Shown here: positions 8,633 through 17,818 of the stretch, piece by piece | Layout: every line of letters begins with the position of its first letter | How positions within the stretch are numbered: position 1 is the stretch's first letter | Source of the DNA: Planctomycetota bacterium | GTDB taxonomy: Bacteria > Planctomycetota > UBA8108 > JACQVS01 | Assembly (NCBI GenBank): GCA_028280485.1 | Contig: JANQLS010000101.1 | Span: 62,001 to 126,000, forward strand | Reading direction: 5' to 3' | DNA length: 64,000 nucleotides | The notes under the pieces: generated by a model | What the model was told of the DNA's origin: nothing | Database searches by the model: none | Seen by the model: only the letters and a program-made list of their open reading frames with translations | Translations under genes and position numbers: made by a program

Positions 8633-11449
8633 ATGGCTCGTCATATATCGGTTGTTGCGAGCTGGTTCTGTCTCCTCCTAGGGGGCTCTCTTTCATTTGC
8701 CAAAGAAGAGGCGCCCATCAAGTATCCCAAGGTTTACAAGTGGGACTTTGAGACATTAGACGACAACGGGAAAGAGCAGTTTGGTAAAGAGATCGTTCCG
8801 ATTTATTGGAGCGATGAACGCCCTTCTCAGAGAAATTGGCGTCAGAAATTTGGGGTTGCAGCATCTTCTACCCGTCCGGACCGCTTTCCTCGTCACACTC
8901 CTGCCTACTTCGTTCATGATTCTCATGTGATCAGTGGGAGACGTGCGCTTCGCCTTCAATCTGAAGGTGACAATATCCTCGTTTCATTAGCGAATGAGCG
9001 AAAAGTGAGGATTTTCGGTGAAGCGGAAGTGACCTTTTCGGGGTGGATAAAAACTCTCGGTCTCCAGCATGGATCGGTGAAGATCATCTTAAGGTTCTTT
9101 AAAGATGGTTTTGAGATTCCTGGCTCTCGATTGACTTCTACCGCAATCCACGGAAGGCATGGACTCAAGGCACAGCCTGATTCTGGGATTAAAATCTTAG
9201 AGAGTAAGCAGGGGTGGCATCGCTATCTCCTCATTCAAGATCGAGCTCCTACTGAAGCGGAGGAGTTTGATATTCAAATTGTTCTCGAAGGATCTTTTAA
9301 AGATGAAAAAGCCACGGTTTGGTGTGATCGTTTCGAAGTTGAAATCATGCCGGGTTGTCGATTGGCGTGGCCAGGGCGAGAGAATCTCTTAATTCAACCG
9401 GGGGAGCCGGTTGAGCTTCAGGTCGAGTGTTTTGGTTTGAATGCTGGGCGTTACAAAGTTCGGGTGAGCATGCGTCGAACTTGGCCGGTGTTTCAAGAAC
9501 GCTCTCGGGAGCTCACCTTTGAAAGCTACCGCTACGTTTCGACTTCCAAAGTTCCGTTGAGGCTCCTCGAAGATTTGAGGGCACGATTCTTCTTAGTTGA
9601 AGAGGATCTCGGGCCGGGTCTTTACCGAGTGCAAGTCGATATTATTTGGAAAGACGAAGTCATCTCGAGTGGAAGCAATGAATTCGCTTGGATTGGCTCA
9701 TGGGGTGAAGTGACACCTACTCCTACTGTTCGTTTGGGCTGGATCTTTCCTTTTGAAAACAAAAAGCCTTTAAAATTTAACCAAATTTTTCACTATCAAA
9801 ATTCGGGCTTCCCTCTCCATCAAGTGTTGATGGACTTAGGAGACTGGTCTCCGGTTAGGAAAACTCTAACTCAAAATCGAACTTCAGTTGAAGACACGCT
9901 CAAGAATTTAAAGATGATGGTCTCCGGGGATGCTGCCATCAGTTGGAGTGCACGTATCCAATGGGGAGAAGATATACCGGCTAAAGCTTGGAAAGACTTT
10001 TTCTTGGCGGCGCTTCCGGGATTGAGGATGTGGCATATTCAATCGGAGCGTCCACTCACGCCGGAGGAAGCCCAAGTCTTGGTCGATTTAAAAAAGGAAT
10101 CGCCGATTTTAGAATTTGGGTTCAAGCCCGATGTGAACGGTGATATCCCTTCCTGGGCTCAGTTCCGAGTTGTTTCTATCCAACCGAATCAAAAAATCAA
10201 TTGGCCTGCGAACAAAAAGCCGGGACCTAAAGATTGGGCCATCATCGAATTAGATGATGATTTAGAAGTCGAAGAGAAGGTTTCGTTCTTTGGTCGCTCG
10301 GTGATCGATTTATCGCACCAAGGATTTCGCCGAATCTTCTTAAAGACAAAAGGGGAGTTTTTCCAAGGGCCGATGAATGCGAGCGATGAATTTGTTGCTC
10401 CCGATCCTTACCTCCTCGCTTGGATTGGAACGGGGCGCTTTCTCGCTCGATCCACTCCCGTAAAAGATTACGAATGGTCACCCAGTCCTCGGGATCAGGG
10501 GGTTTTCCGATTGTTCAACGATTACGGAAAGGTCGATACCCTCGTCGTTTACTCTCGGGACAAAAATAAGTTCGACCTTGATCTTTGGACGGGGGAGCCC
10601 CTTCAAGCGAGTGATCTTTTAGGGAGTGTTCTCACCATTCCCTATGATTCAAAAACGGGTATATCTAAAATTCCGGTACATACCGTACCCCGATTCCTCT
10701 TTCCTCTGCCGACAGGGCGAGTGGAGACCGCTTTATCTCTCAAACGCTTAACCGAAAGTTTGAGGCCCTGGCCTAGAACCCAGAACCTGGTTTACCAGCT
10801 GACGAATCGTATCGCAAAGACGATCGATGTCGAGATGAGCTTAGAAGTATTGGAAGAAGAGGGGTGGAAAGCTCGATCGAGTAACACTCGAAAGACGATG
10901 AATCCTTTCTCCGAGAATACACCGATTGAGGATGTCACCGAGATTTGGGACTGGGAAGTCGATCTTCCTCAGCCCACACCCCTTTTAAAAGACTATCCCT
11001 TCCGGATCGTGATGCGGCTCAGCGAGGATGGGCGAGATTTTCATTACTATCTCGATGACAACATCCTCCTCGGATCGGATGTCGTCGAGGTGACGGTCGA
11101 TCCCATCACTCTCAGCTCAAATATGATCAAATTTAAGTTGCTCAATATTTGGAATAAGCCTCTTCGTCTACAAGTTTTCTCTCGGATCCTCGATGGCCAG
11201 CAATCAGGCCTCTCGCGGATCTGGAGCCAAATTTTCCTTCCTGTCGTCCCTCCGGGCATTCTTAAGTCTAAAAATAGGAATGATTTAAAGCCTTTTATGC
11301 GCGAGATTGTGTTCTCCCTACCCCATTCCGTCAGAGCTTTACACGGGAAAGAGGTCTGGATCGGTTTCCAGGTCGGTGGGCGCGGTGACTTTAACACCTT
11401 CTCTTTTAAGGTTTTAGCTGACACTGAGTGGGTTCGACTCGAGCGATAA
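8633..11449 (+). CDS. exported protein of unknown function with jelly-roll-like N-terminal domain
   Basis: A 938-residue protein with a signal peptide (about residues 1-23, VVASWFCLLLGGSLSFA). Residues 40-240 (YKWDFETLDDNGKEQ onward, with FSGWIKTLG, WHRYLLIQDRAP and ATVWCDRFEVEI) have the pattern of a carbohydrate-binding-module or LamG-like beta-sandwich. A second beta-rich region at about 245-360 resembles an Ig-like domain. The remainder (about 360-930) is mixed with many Trp and Pro residues; no catalytic motif was recognised. It starts 3 bases after the FlgN-like gene and has weak site spacing, so it depends on that transcript. A role in the cell envelope is likely but the function is not known. 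Confidence 0.75.
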   Translation: MARHISVVASWFCLLLGGSLSFAKEEAPIKYPKVYKWDFETLDDNGKEQFGKEIVPIYWSDERPSQRNWRQKFGVAASSTRPDRFPRHTPAYFVHDSHVISGRRALRLQSEGDNILVSLANERKVRIFGEAEVTFSGWIKTLGLQHGSVKIILRFFKDGFEIPGSRLTSTAIHGRHGLKAQPDSGIKILESKQGWHRYLLIQDRAPTEAEEFDIQIVLEGSFKDEKATVWCDRFEVEIMPGCRLAWPGRENLLIQPGEPVELQVECFGLNAGRYKVRVSMRRTWPVFQERSRELTFESYRYVSTSKVPLRLLEDLRARFFLVEEDLGPGLYRVQVDIIWKDEVISSGSNEFAWIGSWGEVTPTPTVRLGWIFPFENKKPLKFNQIFHYQNSGFPLHQVLMDLGDWSPVRKTLTQNRTSVEDTLKNLKMMVSGDAAISWSARIQWGEDIPAKAWKDFFLAALPGLRMWHIQSERPLTPEEAQVLVDLKKESPILEFGFKPDVNGDIPSWAQFRVVSIQPNQKINWPANKKPGPKDWAIIELDDDLEVEEKVSFFGRSVIDLSHQGFRRIFLKTKGEFFQGPMNASDEFVAPDPYLLAWIGTGRFLARSTPVKDYEWSPSPRDQGVFRLFNDYGKVDTLVVYSRDKNKFDLDLWTGEPLQASDLLGSVLTIPYDSKTGISKIPVHTVPRFLFPLPTGRVETALSLKRLTESLRPWPRTQNLVYQLTNRIAKTIDVEMSLEVLEEEGWKARSSNTRKTMNPFSENTPIEDVTEIWDWEVDLPQPTPLLKDYPFRIVMRLSEDGRDFHYYLDDNILLGSDVVEVTVDPITLSSNMIKFKLLNIWNKPLRLQVFSRILDGQQSGLSRIWSQIFLPVVPPGILKSKNRNDLKPFMREIVFSLPHSVRALHGKEVWIGFQVGGRGDFNTFSFKVLADTEWVRLER

Positions 11450-11949
11450 AACACCTTAAATCCTTCTCAGAAATATTTGCTTTACATTTTATAAATCATA
11501 GTTTAACGTCTCTGATGTCTTCTCGACGAGGAAGCTCTCGAAAGCAGTCAAATGGCTATCAATTAGCATGATTGGTTTTCGGTAAGGATGGGCTCGTCGT
11601 GCCTTTCGATGGAACTGTGAGGAGTAACAGTGAGAAAGAGCGCGCGGGGTCTGGCTGGGAGTTTTCAGGAATAGGGCGGGATGTCCTTAGAGAAGCAGTG
11701 AAGTAGAGAGGGGAATCAAGGGGGCCCGGGCTCCCTTGAAACCCATTAGCCAACCTAAACTTTCTCGCAGCTGACCGGTGGATGGGAATCGAGGTTCCAA
11801 ATCGGTCGCGAACTCAGATTCGTTTCTGTTTGATCCACAGAAGCTAATTTATTCCCATCACACACCTCGACGGTCGCGTCTTGCGGGTTATTTCGTCGTA
11901 GCCATCGCTCCCTCCAGCTCTGGAGGAGAGTCGTGGGATCGGGAAGATC
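11450..11949. other. 500-base spacer before the two-component genes
   Basis: AT-rich at the left (11480-11505) and G/C-rich from about 11580. The open frames here show no protein-like composition. No terminator or consensus promoter could be identified, although the kinase gene needs one. Confidence 0.4.
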
Positions 11950-12912
11950 ATGAAAGCCACCGCCTCTGAGGATTCTATCCAACCTACCTCTGAACCTGCC
12001 GCGCCCGAGATGGCTCGGACTGGGTTGCCCTCCACGGCGAACTCTCAACTCCATTCAGAGAGTATCTCCCCGGAACAATTAGCTGAACTCTTCGCTGAGT
12101 TTTCTCAGACGACTCAACGGTTGCAAGAATCGCATTCCGTTCTTCAGCAACGCGTGGTTTCACTCCGCAATGAGCTCGCCGAAAAGAATTTACAATTGGA
12201 ACGTAAAAAACGCCTCGAGGGGCTGGGTCTCATGGTCGCAGGAGTCGCTCATGAAATTCGGAATCCCTTGGGGAGTATCGCTCTTTACCTCGATAGCTTA
12301 GTCCAAGAAGTTCGAGGTGAATTCTCTTCCTCAAGTTGCCTCGATCTCATCAGTCGCATCGATCATGTCGTCGCCCATCTCAATGGTGTGGTTGAAAACA
12401 TGCTCGTCTTTACCTCTTCCATTGAGGTGAAGAGAGAAGAGTGTGACCTTCCGATGCTCCTGAGTGAGGCACTGCAGTTGATGGTCGGCGAAATTGATCG
12501 GTCGAATACCCGAATTATCCACTCGAACAATCCTCCCTTTGCGAAAGTTCTCGCTGACCGAGATCGAATTCGCTGTGTCTTTATCAATCTGATTAAAAAC
12601 GCCATTCAAGCGATGGAGCCCGGCGGTGAAATTCACATCGACTGGAGTTCTGTTCAGCGAGATGGAGAAGAATTTATTCGAGTGGCCGTACGAGACACAG
12701 GTCCCGGTATTCCTCAAGAGAATCTAGAAAAAGTACTCGTCCCATTTTTCTCTGAAGGTAAGAGCTCGGGAGGAGTCGGTCTTGGACTAACCCTCGTTCA
12801 TACCATTCTCGAACGTCAGGGGGGGCGAGTGAAGTTAATGAATTCAGAAGATGGGGGCCTCGTGGTCGAATTAGAGTTCAGAAAAGAAACTAAAGAAGGA
12901 GCCCAATCATGA
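11950..12912 (+). CDS. soluble sensor histidine kinase, FleS/FlgS/NtrB type
   Basis: A 320-residue cytoplasmic kinase without membrane segments. After a disordered N-terminus and a coiled coil (about 41-90) comes the HisKA domain with the phospho-acceptor His101 in GVAHEIRNPLGSI. The ATPase domain has the N box (NLIKNAIQAM), G1 (DTGPGIP) and G2 (GGVGLGLTLVH). It would phosphorylate the sigma-54 activator encoded next; the two genes overlap by 4 bases. No PAS or other sensor domain is visible, as in FlgS-type kinases that sense the state of the flagellar export gate. That functional parallel is inference from its place directly before the flagellar operon. Confidence 0.85.
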   Translation: MKATASEDSIQPTSEPAAPEMARTGLPSTANSQLHSESISPEQLAELFAEFSQTTQRLQESHSVLQQRVVSLRNELAEKNLQLERKKRLEGLGLMVAGVAHEIRNPLGSIALYLDSLVQEVRGEFSSSSCLDLISRIDHVVAHLNGVVENMLVFTSSIEVKREECDLPMLLSEALQLMVGEIDRSNTRIIHSNNPPFAKVLADRDRIRCVFINLIKNAIQAMEPGGEIHIDWSSVQRDGEEFIRVAVRDTGPGIPQENLEKVLVPFFSEGKSSGGVGLGLTLVHTILERQGGRVKLMNSEDGGLVVELEFRKETKEGAQS

Positions 12913-14381
12913 ATGCCTTCTCTGTCAATAGAGGAGCCACCATCGGTTCCGTCTTAGTGATCGACGATGACCAAACGATGCGAGATTCTCTTCGTGAATC
13001 TTTAGTGAGAAGGGGATTTGAAGTTTGTGTCTGTCCCGATGGGCCGACGGCCCTCGCTCGCTTTGGTGAAGAAAATTACGACGCCATTCTCTGCGATATG
13101 CGGATGCCAGAGATGGACGGCGTTGAAGTTTGTAAGAAGCTTCGAGAGTTGGGTTCGACGACTCCGATCATCATGATCACCGCTTACGGTTCAGTGGAAA
13201 CTGCAGTCGAGGCGATGAAGCATGGAGCTTTCGATTACATCACGAAGCCCTTTAAGGGGGATGAGCTTCAAGTTGTCCTTGAAAAGGCCTTAGCTCAGTC
13301 ACGATTACTTCGAGAAAACCGTTATCTGCGTGCCGCAGTTCATGGGCCCGAATGTGCTGTCGGTGAAAGTCCTGCGATGAAAGAGATCTTCAGTCTGATC
13401 GAACGCTACGCGCGTAATCCAGCTACCGTTCTCATCCGTGGGGAGAGCGGTACGGGAAAAGAAGTGATCGCTCGCATGATTCATCGGTTGAGCCCTCGAA
13501 GCGACCGACCGTTTGTTTGTGTCAATTGCGCTGCATTATCGGCCGGTTTGTTAGAGAGCGAACTTTTCGGTCACGAAAAGGGAGCTTTCACCGGTGCGGA
13601 TCAACGACGACAAGGCCGGTTTGAACTCGCCGAAGGTGGAACACTTCTTTTGGATGAAGTCAGTGAAATCGATCCCGGCTTACAAGCCAAGTTATTGAGA
13701 GTTCTCCAGGAGAAAACTTTTGAACGCGTAGGAAGTTCTCGATCCATCACGGCGGATGTGCGAGTGGTCGCTACGTCAAACCGTGATTTAGAAGAAGAGG
13801 TTCGTCTGGGAAACTTCCGTGAAGACCTTTTCTATCGCTTGAATGTTCTTCCTATCGAGCTTCCTCCCCTTCGATTGCGTCGGAGCGACATCCCATTATT
13901 GGCCCGACACTTCTTAGAAAAGATTCATAAACGTTCGGGAGGATCCCCCCGAACCTTAGATCGCGATGCCGAACGAGCCTTGGTCGAGTACGACTGGCCA
14001 GGAAATGTTCGTGAGTTGGAAAATGTGATCGAGCGCGGCTGTCTACTGACAGACTCCAATATCCTCAACCTTTCCGCAGTAGAGGGAATGTTGGGATCGG
14101 AGAAAACCCCAGAGTTGGTTTCGCCCCAGTCTTCTCCCGTTCCAAAGGGTTCATCTCTCAGTGGTCTTCCTCTTCGAGAGGTGGAGAGGATCTTGATCGA
14201 AGACTCGCTCAAACGTCATGGGGGGCATCAGCAGATGACGGCAACGGAGCTTGGTATCGGCGTTCGAACCTTGAGAACCAAAATCAAAAAGTGGGGCTTG
14301 AGTGCCGCAGGAAGAAGTTCACCCGTGGGAATTGGCGGACAGCCCCAAAACCAGGAGGTCGATGAATCTGATCTCCACTGA
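12909..14381 (+). CDS. sigma-54-dependent flagellar response regulator, FleR/FlgR/FlrC type
   Basis: A 490-residue NtrC-family activator. The receiver domain (about 14-130) has the acidic pocket DDD at 19-21, phospho-acceptor Asp63 in ILCDMRMPEMDG and the KPF lysine. The AAA+ domain carries Walker A (GESGTGKE), the GAFTGA loop that touches sigma-54, and Walker B (GGTLLLDEVSEI). A Fis-type helix-turn-helix lies near residues 437-457 (MTATELGIGVRTLRTKIKKWG). It remodels sigma-54 RNA polymerase. The only good sigma-54 promoter I could find in the window lies 171 bases downstream, before flgB, so flagellar class II control is the likely job. Confidence 0.92.
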   Translation: MNAFSVNRGATIGSVLVIDDDQTMRDSLRESLVRRGFEVCVCPDGPTALARFGEENYDAILCDMRMPEMDGVEVCKKLRELGSTTPIIMITAYGSVETAVEAMKHGAFDYITKPFKGDELQVVLEKALAQSRLLRENRYLRAAVHGPECAVGESPAMKEIFSLIERYARNPATVLIRGESGTGKEVIARMIHRLSPRSDRPFVCVNCAALSAGLLESELFGHEKGAFTGADQRRQGRFELAEGGTLLLDEVSEIDPGLQAKLLRVLQEKTFERVGSSRSITADVRVVATSNRDLEEEVRLGNFREDLFYRLNVLPIELPPLRLRRSDIPLLARHFLEKIHKRSGGSPRTLDRDAERALVEYDWPGNVRELENVIERGCLLTDSNILNLSAVEGMLGSEKTPELVSPQSSPVPKGSSLSGLPLREVERILIEDSLKRHGGHQQMTATELGIGVRTLRTKIKKWGLSAAGRSSPVGIGGQPQNQEVDESDLH

Positions 14382-14438
14382 GAGGCCTAAAGGCTGAATC
14401 GGCCGTTCGATTTAAGTCTTGCTTTGTTTTGAAGCAAC

Positions 14439-14459
14439 GAGGGGCGATTTTTGCCCCTC
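14439..14459. promoter_or_regulatory. perfect 7-bp-stem palindrome, terminator or enhancer site
   Basis: GAGGGGC, seven bases, GCCCCTC. It could end the kinase-regulator transcript, although no long U-tract follows. It also sits about 95-110 bases before the sigma-54 promoter, the usual place for an activator-binding site. A second stem (CCCCTT at 14485-14490 with AAGGGG at 14501-14506) lies between the two. Confidence 0.4.
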
Positions 14460-14551
14460 ACAAAAACTTAAATGATCGTTTTCGCCCCTTCCGATAATAA
14501 AAGGGGAGGTGGAAGTTAAGTAACTGATAAGACTTAGGGTTATTTTAGGGC

Positions 14552-14568
14552 TTGGCATAGCCTTTGCT
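14552..14568 (+). promoter_or_regulatory. sigma-54 promoter of the flagellar operon
   Basis: TTGGCATAGCCTTTGCT. The invariant GG and GC dinucleotides are exactly 10 bases apart, as required for the -24/-12 sigma-54 promoter (consensus TTGGCACG-N4-TTGCW). Transcription would start near 14580, which is inside any longer flgB reading frame beginning at 14575 and so supports the GTG start at 14644. Confidence 0.8.
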
Positions 14569-14643
14569 CTTAGGGTGGCCCAAAGGACATTTTATCGCTT
14601 TGAAAAGGTCAAAGCAGCGTATCGAAACCCAGGAGTATTCAAA

Positions 14644-15096
14644 GTGAGCACAGCTCTCGAATCTCTATTTTCAAGAGGCCCCATTCCGATCCTCGAAAAG
14701 ACGATCCGGTTCACGGAAACTCGTCACAAGTACATCGTGGGAAATATCGCGAATGCGGACACGCCTGGGTATCGACGCCAAGACCTCTCAGCTCAGGCCT
14801 TTGAATCTGAGCTGAGTCGAGCCATCGAAAGAACTCGAAGCGGTTCAGCTGATACGTTCAGTTTCGATGATCGTGAAGGGATCCAAAGTTCGGATCTCGT
14901 CGGTCCTCGATTCCGAATTTTGGAAAACAACCTCCAGACCGATCACGGCGTTCTCCGTCACGACGGTAACAACGTCGATGTCGAGCGCGAAATGGTGCTC
15001 TTACAGAAGAACTCGGGTCGGTTGAAGAGAAGTGCAGATTTGTTGAAAAAGTATTTGGGGATGATTCGAGCCGCAGTGACTGAGTCACCGAGATAA
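14644..15096 (+). CDS. flgB: flagellar basal-body rod protein FlgB
   Basis: Proximal rod protein, secreted through the flagellar export gate and assembled in the periplasm. The 150-residue product has the N-terminal rod motif (FTETRHKYIVGNIANADTPGYRRQDL) and a C-terminal helix with DGNNVDVEREMVLLQKNSGRLKRSADLLKKYLG. I choose GTG 14644 because AGGAG (14631-14635) lies 8 bases upstream and the sigma-54 start site lies beyond the earlier GTG at 14575. It is the first gene of the long flagellar operon. Confidence 0.93.
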   Translation: MSTALESLFSRGPIPILEKTIRFTETRHKYIVGNIANADTPGYRRQDLSAQAFESELSRAIERTRSGSADTFSFDDREGIQSSDLVGPRFRILENNLQTDHGVLRHDGNNVDVEREMVLLQKNSGRLKRSADLLKKYLGMIRAAVTESPR

Positions 15097-15131
15097 AGAC
15101 TTGATCGCCCCTTAAGTGGAGAGTTTGAAAA

Positions 15132-15551
15132 GTGATTTCACCTTTAGATGTCAGTGCTTCAGCTTTGAGTGCGCAGCGTCTGCGAATGAATGTGATCGCA
15201 TCGAATCTCGCCAACGTGAATACCACGCGAGATGAGTACGGTCGCAATGTTCCCTACAAACGGATGGAAGTCGCCTTTCAAGAAATGAAGCAAGATGGAA
15301 GAGTCAGTGGAGTTCAAGTCGCCTCCGTTCAATCCGACGCGAATCCTTACAAGTGGATCCACGATCCGGATCATCCCGATGCCGTTAAGGATCCAAGAAA
15401 TCCGAACTTTGGCCAAGTCTTAGTCCCGCGGATCAATCACGTTCAAGAGATGGTCGACATGATGCTCGCTTCTCGAGCCTATGAAGCCAACTTGACGGCG
15501 ATGCAAGTGACGAAGTCCATCGGTCAATCGGTCTCTAGGATTATCAGTTAG
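15132..15551 (+). CDS. flgC: flagellar basal-body rod protein FlgC
   Basis: Proximal rod protein of 139 residues. It begins with the rod motif SALSAQRLRMNVIASNLANVNTT and ends with MVDMMLASRAYEANLTAMQVTKSIGQ, the C-terminal coiled-coil helix of the FlgC/FlgF/FlgG family. It starts at GTG with a GGAG about 11 bases upstream. It lies 35 bases after flgB and partners with FlgB, FliE and the distal rod proteins, which are not encoded here. Confidence 0.95.
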   Translation: MISPLDVSASALSAQRLRMNVIASNLANVNTTRDEYGRNVPYKRMEVAFQEMKQDGRVSGVQVASVQSDANPYKWIHDPDHPDAVKDPRNPNFGQVLVPRINHVQEMVDMMLASRAYEANLTAMQVTKSIGQSVSRIIS

Positions 15552-15566
15552 GTTGAAGGAGTGGAT

Positions 15567-15611
15567 ATGAACTTGAACCGCCTTTTGTTGAAGGAGCCTC
15601 ACTTTGGTTGA
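15567..15611 (+). CDS. 14-codon ORF bridging flgC and fliE
   Basis: ATG at 15567 has AAGGAG five bases upstream and reads MNLNRLLLKEPHFG before a TGA that lies past the fliE TTG start. The ribosome-binding site of fliE is inside it. This is either a coupling peptide that feeds ribosomes to fliE or a chance frame; see the finding on small ORFs. Confidence 0.3.
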   Translation: MNLNRLLLKEPHFG

Positions 15612-15912
15612 CCCGATTAGTGGTTTGGGATCCTCCCAACCGATTCAAGGCCCAAATTCGATTACATCTTCAAGTGAAGGATCCTCGAGCAATGTTAGCT
15701 TCGAGAAGATTCTTCGTGAGAGCATTCGAGACGTCGACAAGCTTCAACACGATGCGAACACTTCGCTCGAAGATCTCTCCATCAATAAAACTGAAAGTGT
15801 CGCTGAAGTGATGACGGCAGTGGAGAAAGCCGACATCGCATTTAGAACGCTGATGCAAGTAAGAAACAAGCTCGTCGAAGCGTACGAAGAGCTGTTGAGA
15901 ATTAGAGTTTAG
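15604..15912 (+). CDS. fliE: flagellar hook-basal body protein FliE
   Basis: FliE joins the MS ring to the rod. The product has 102 residues, with a serine-rich N-terminus and the conserved helical C-terminal part VSFEKILRESIRDVDKLQHDA then SVAEVMTAVEKADIAFRTLMQVRNKLVEAYEEL. The start is TTG at 15604, supported by AAGGAG (15591-15596) 7 bases upstream and by the absence of an in-frame ATG. A TTG start and the upstream mini-ORF suggest low or coupled translation. Confidence 0.92.
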   Translation: MVDPISGLGSSQPIQGPNSITSSSEGSSSNVSFEKILRESIRDVDKLQHDANTSLEDLSINKTESVAEVMTAVEKADIAFRTLMQVRNKLVEAYEELLRIRV

Positions 15913-15940
15913 CGGTTTGTTTACTCGGCCACAGGAATGG

Positions 15941-16009
15941 ATGGTCGGGAGGAAGAGTTCGGTTGAAGAGCCGAGCCTTACTTTTGAAGAAATGAGAGAG
16001 AGGGAATGA
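15941..16009 (+). CDS. 22-codon ORF ending in the fliF start codon
   Basis: ATG at 15941 opens a frame (MVGRKSSVEEP..., ending EEMRERE) whose TGA overlaps the fliF ATG as ATGA, the classical coupling overlap. No good ribosome-binding site precedes it. Unproven. Confidence 0.25.
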   Translation: MVGRKSSVEEPSLTFEEMRERE

Positions 16010-17778
16010 GCTTTCTCAAAGATTTCATTCAACGATTGCGATCCGATGTCGGCGGTTTGATGGAGAAGCTCTCCATCATGCAAAAAGGCATGATGATTCT
16101 GATCGCGGCATTATTGAGCGTTACTTTGATGCTCATCATTCAATCTAATAGTAGCGATGACGGAGACTACGCGACGATTCGTATGAATGTAAACGGGGTA
16201 ACCACAGATCAGCTGACTGAACTTCAAGCCCTCTTAGAAGAGAATGGCATGGAGACACGTTTGCATACCGTGGGGCAGAACAACCTCGCTCTGCAAGTCT
16301 CTCGTAAAAAAATTGCTCAAGCCCGATTGATCGTCGCCGAAAAGAGTGCTCAAGGAAACTTGGATTGGCTCTTCGGGAAAGACGGAACGAGTATCACCGA
16401 TTCTCCTGCTCTGATGGATAAGAGATTTTTAGAATCTCGGAAGCGTGAAGTTGCCGACACTCTATCTCATTTTGAAAAGGTCTCAGCGGCTCGCCTTCAT
16501 GTTGAAAAGAAGAAAGCTTCTCCTTTCGCTACTCAAAGTAACTTCAATGACACGGCAGCCGTCGTGCTGACCTTGAGTGCAGGGACTGATGAACTCTCCA
16601 AAAAAGAAGCTGCTATGATTCGCCGCTTGGTCGCGGGAGCTTTCAACCTGCGCCCCCAAAATATTCAGCTCTCTGATCGACGTAAACATTATCCCTATGT
16701 GGATTCACAAAATGGGATGAGTCTCTCCGATGAACAAGATCGATTTAAAACGGAAGCACTTCTTACGCTCCAGCAGCTCTACGGAAAGATTTTTAGTCCT
16801 TCTGAATTCGTCGTGGGAGTAATTGTCGATGTTTCTCAGGAGCGCTCAAAAATTTCGAACGTTGAATACGATCCCGAAAAATTAGCGACCAGCGCTACGG
16901 AAAAAACAACCACCAAAGAAACGGGAACTCGACAACCCGGAAATCCCGTAGGAGCCGGACCCAACGCGGGTGCTTCCGTGAATCCCACCGGGGCCGTCAA
17001 TGGTACTTCGACTGCCGTGAGCGAGAATGAAGATCGTGAAATTACCCGTACAGTTAACGAGGTCCGTTTTAGTGAGAAGAAAACGCAGACCGATATTCCT
17101 GCGGGTCAGTTACTCGGTGTCTCCGTCAACTTGGTGTTAGATCGAAACGCAGTTCTTCGAGTCCTCGCTGAAGACGGTTCTTTCACTGAGGAAGAGCCTG
17201 CTGATGCTCAGCAAAAACCAGCGTGGCGTCAGAAGCAAAACGACGCCATCAATAATTTTGTTCAACAGCATGATGGAATTGTAAAAGCTCAATTCCCTTA
17301 CCAAACCGCTCAAGTGACAACCAAGGTTTCGGTCGTGAGTTTCCCCAAAACACCAGAACCCGAAGAAGTCGCTTTTGCGGGATCGTTTTCAGGCTGGTTT
17401 TCCAATTACTGGAAAGATGTTGGCTTAGGAGTCATCGCCTTAGTGGGCTTACTCGTCTTCTTCGCAGTTTTGAAGCGAGCCGTGCCTGCGCCTATCGAGA
17501 TCCCCAGTTTGGAAGACAGTATGCTTTTGGAAGAGGATCGAGTTCTTCAAGCTGAAGTACAGACTCTCCAAAGCAAAATCGAAGACTTCACGAAGGAAGA
17601 AGATCGATTTGAACAAGAAGTTACTGAAAACGAGTTGAACGACACTTTAGGCAAGATTCAAACCACTGCCGAATCAAGGCCTGAAGCTGTCGCTGCAGTC
17701 TTGAGGACATGGATGTCCGGAGCAGCAACTGAAGATCAAATCGGCCCATCCGAAAGTAAAAGTGAGGAGCAGTCTTAA
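16006..17778 (+). CDS. fliF: flagellar MS-ring protein FliF
   Basis: FliF (590 residues) forms the membrane-embedded MS ring that nucleates the basal body. It has a first membrane helix at about 26-46 (MMILIAALLSVTLMLIIQ), the YscJ/FliF ring-building motifs (RMNVNGVTTDQLTELQALLEENG; RKREVADTLSHFEKVSAARLHVEKKK), a poly-Gly/Pro/Thr variable loop about 300-340, a second helix at about 470-490 and a cytoplasmic tail that binds FliG. GAGAGGG precedes the ATG. Length is normal for the family. Confidence 0.96.
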   Translation: MSFLKDFIQRLRSDVGGLMEKLSIMQKGMMILIAALLSVTLMLIIQSNSSDDGDYATIRMNVNGVTTDQLTELQALLEENGMETRLHTVGQNNLALQVSRKKIAQARLIVAEKSAQGNLDWLFGKDGTSITDSPALMDKRFLESRKREVADTLSHFEKVSAARLHVEKKKASPFATQSNFNDTAAVVLTLSAGTDELSKKEAAMIRRLVAGAFNLRPQNIQLSDRRKHYPYVDSQNGMSLSDEQDRFKTEALLTLQQLYGKIFSPSEFVVGVIVDVSQERSKISNVEYDPEKLATSATEKTTTKETGTRQPGNPVGAGPNAGASVNPTGAVNGTSTAVSENEDREITRTVNEVRFSEKKTQTDIPAGQLLGVSVNLVLDRNAVLRVLAEDGSFTEEEPADAQQKPAWRQKQNDAINNFVQQHDGIVKAQFPYQTAQVTTKVSVVSFPKTPEPEEVAFAGSFSGWFSNYWKDVGLGVIALVGLLVFFAVLKRAVPAPIEIPSLEDSMLLEEDRVLQAEVQTLQSKIEDFTKEEDRFEQEVTENELNDTLGKIQTTAESRPEAVAAVLRTWMSGAATEDQIGPSESKSEEQS

Positions 17779-17818
17779 TTCAATAGGACTCCCTAAAGAA
17801 GAGAAATTAGATTAACCC

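Noticed and set aside
11755-12054. Minus-strand open frame of 99 codons before the kinase
   Set aside because: Arg/Gly-rich composition with no family likeness; overlaps the kinase start and lacks a ribosome-binding site.
14469-14497. TAAA-N17-TCCGATAA as a sigma-28 promoter before flgB
   Set aside because: Spacer two bases too long and the first -10 base differs; the sigma-54 site is far better.
14575-14643. 23-residue N-terminal extension of FlgB from GTG 14575
   Set aside because: The expected transcription start from the sigma-54 promoter falls after this codon and FlgB homologs begin near GTG 14644.
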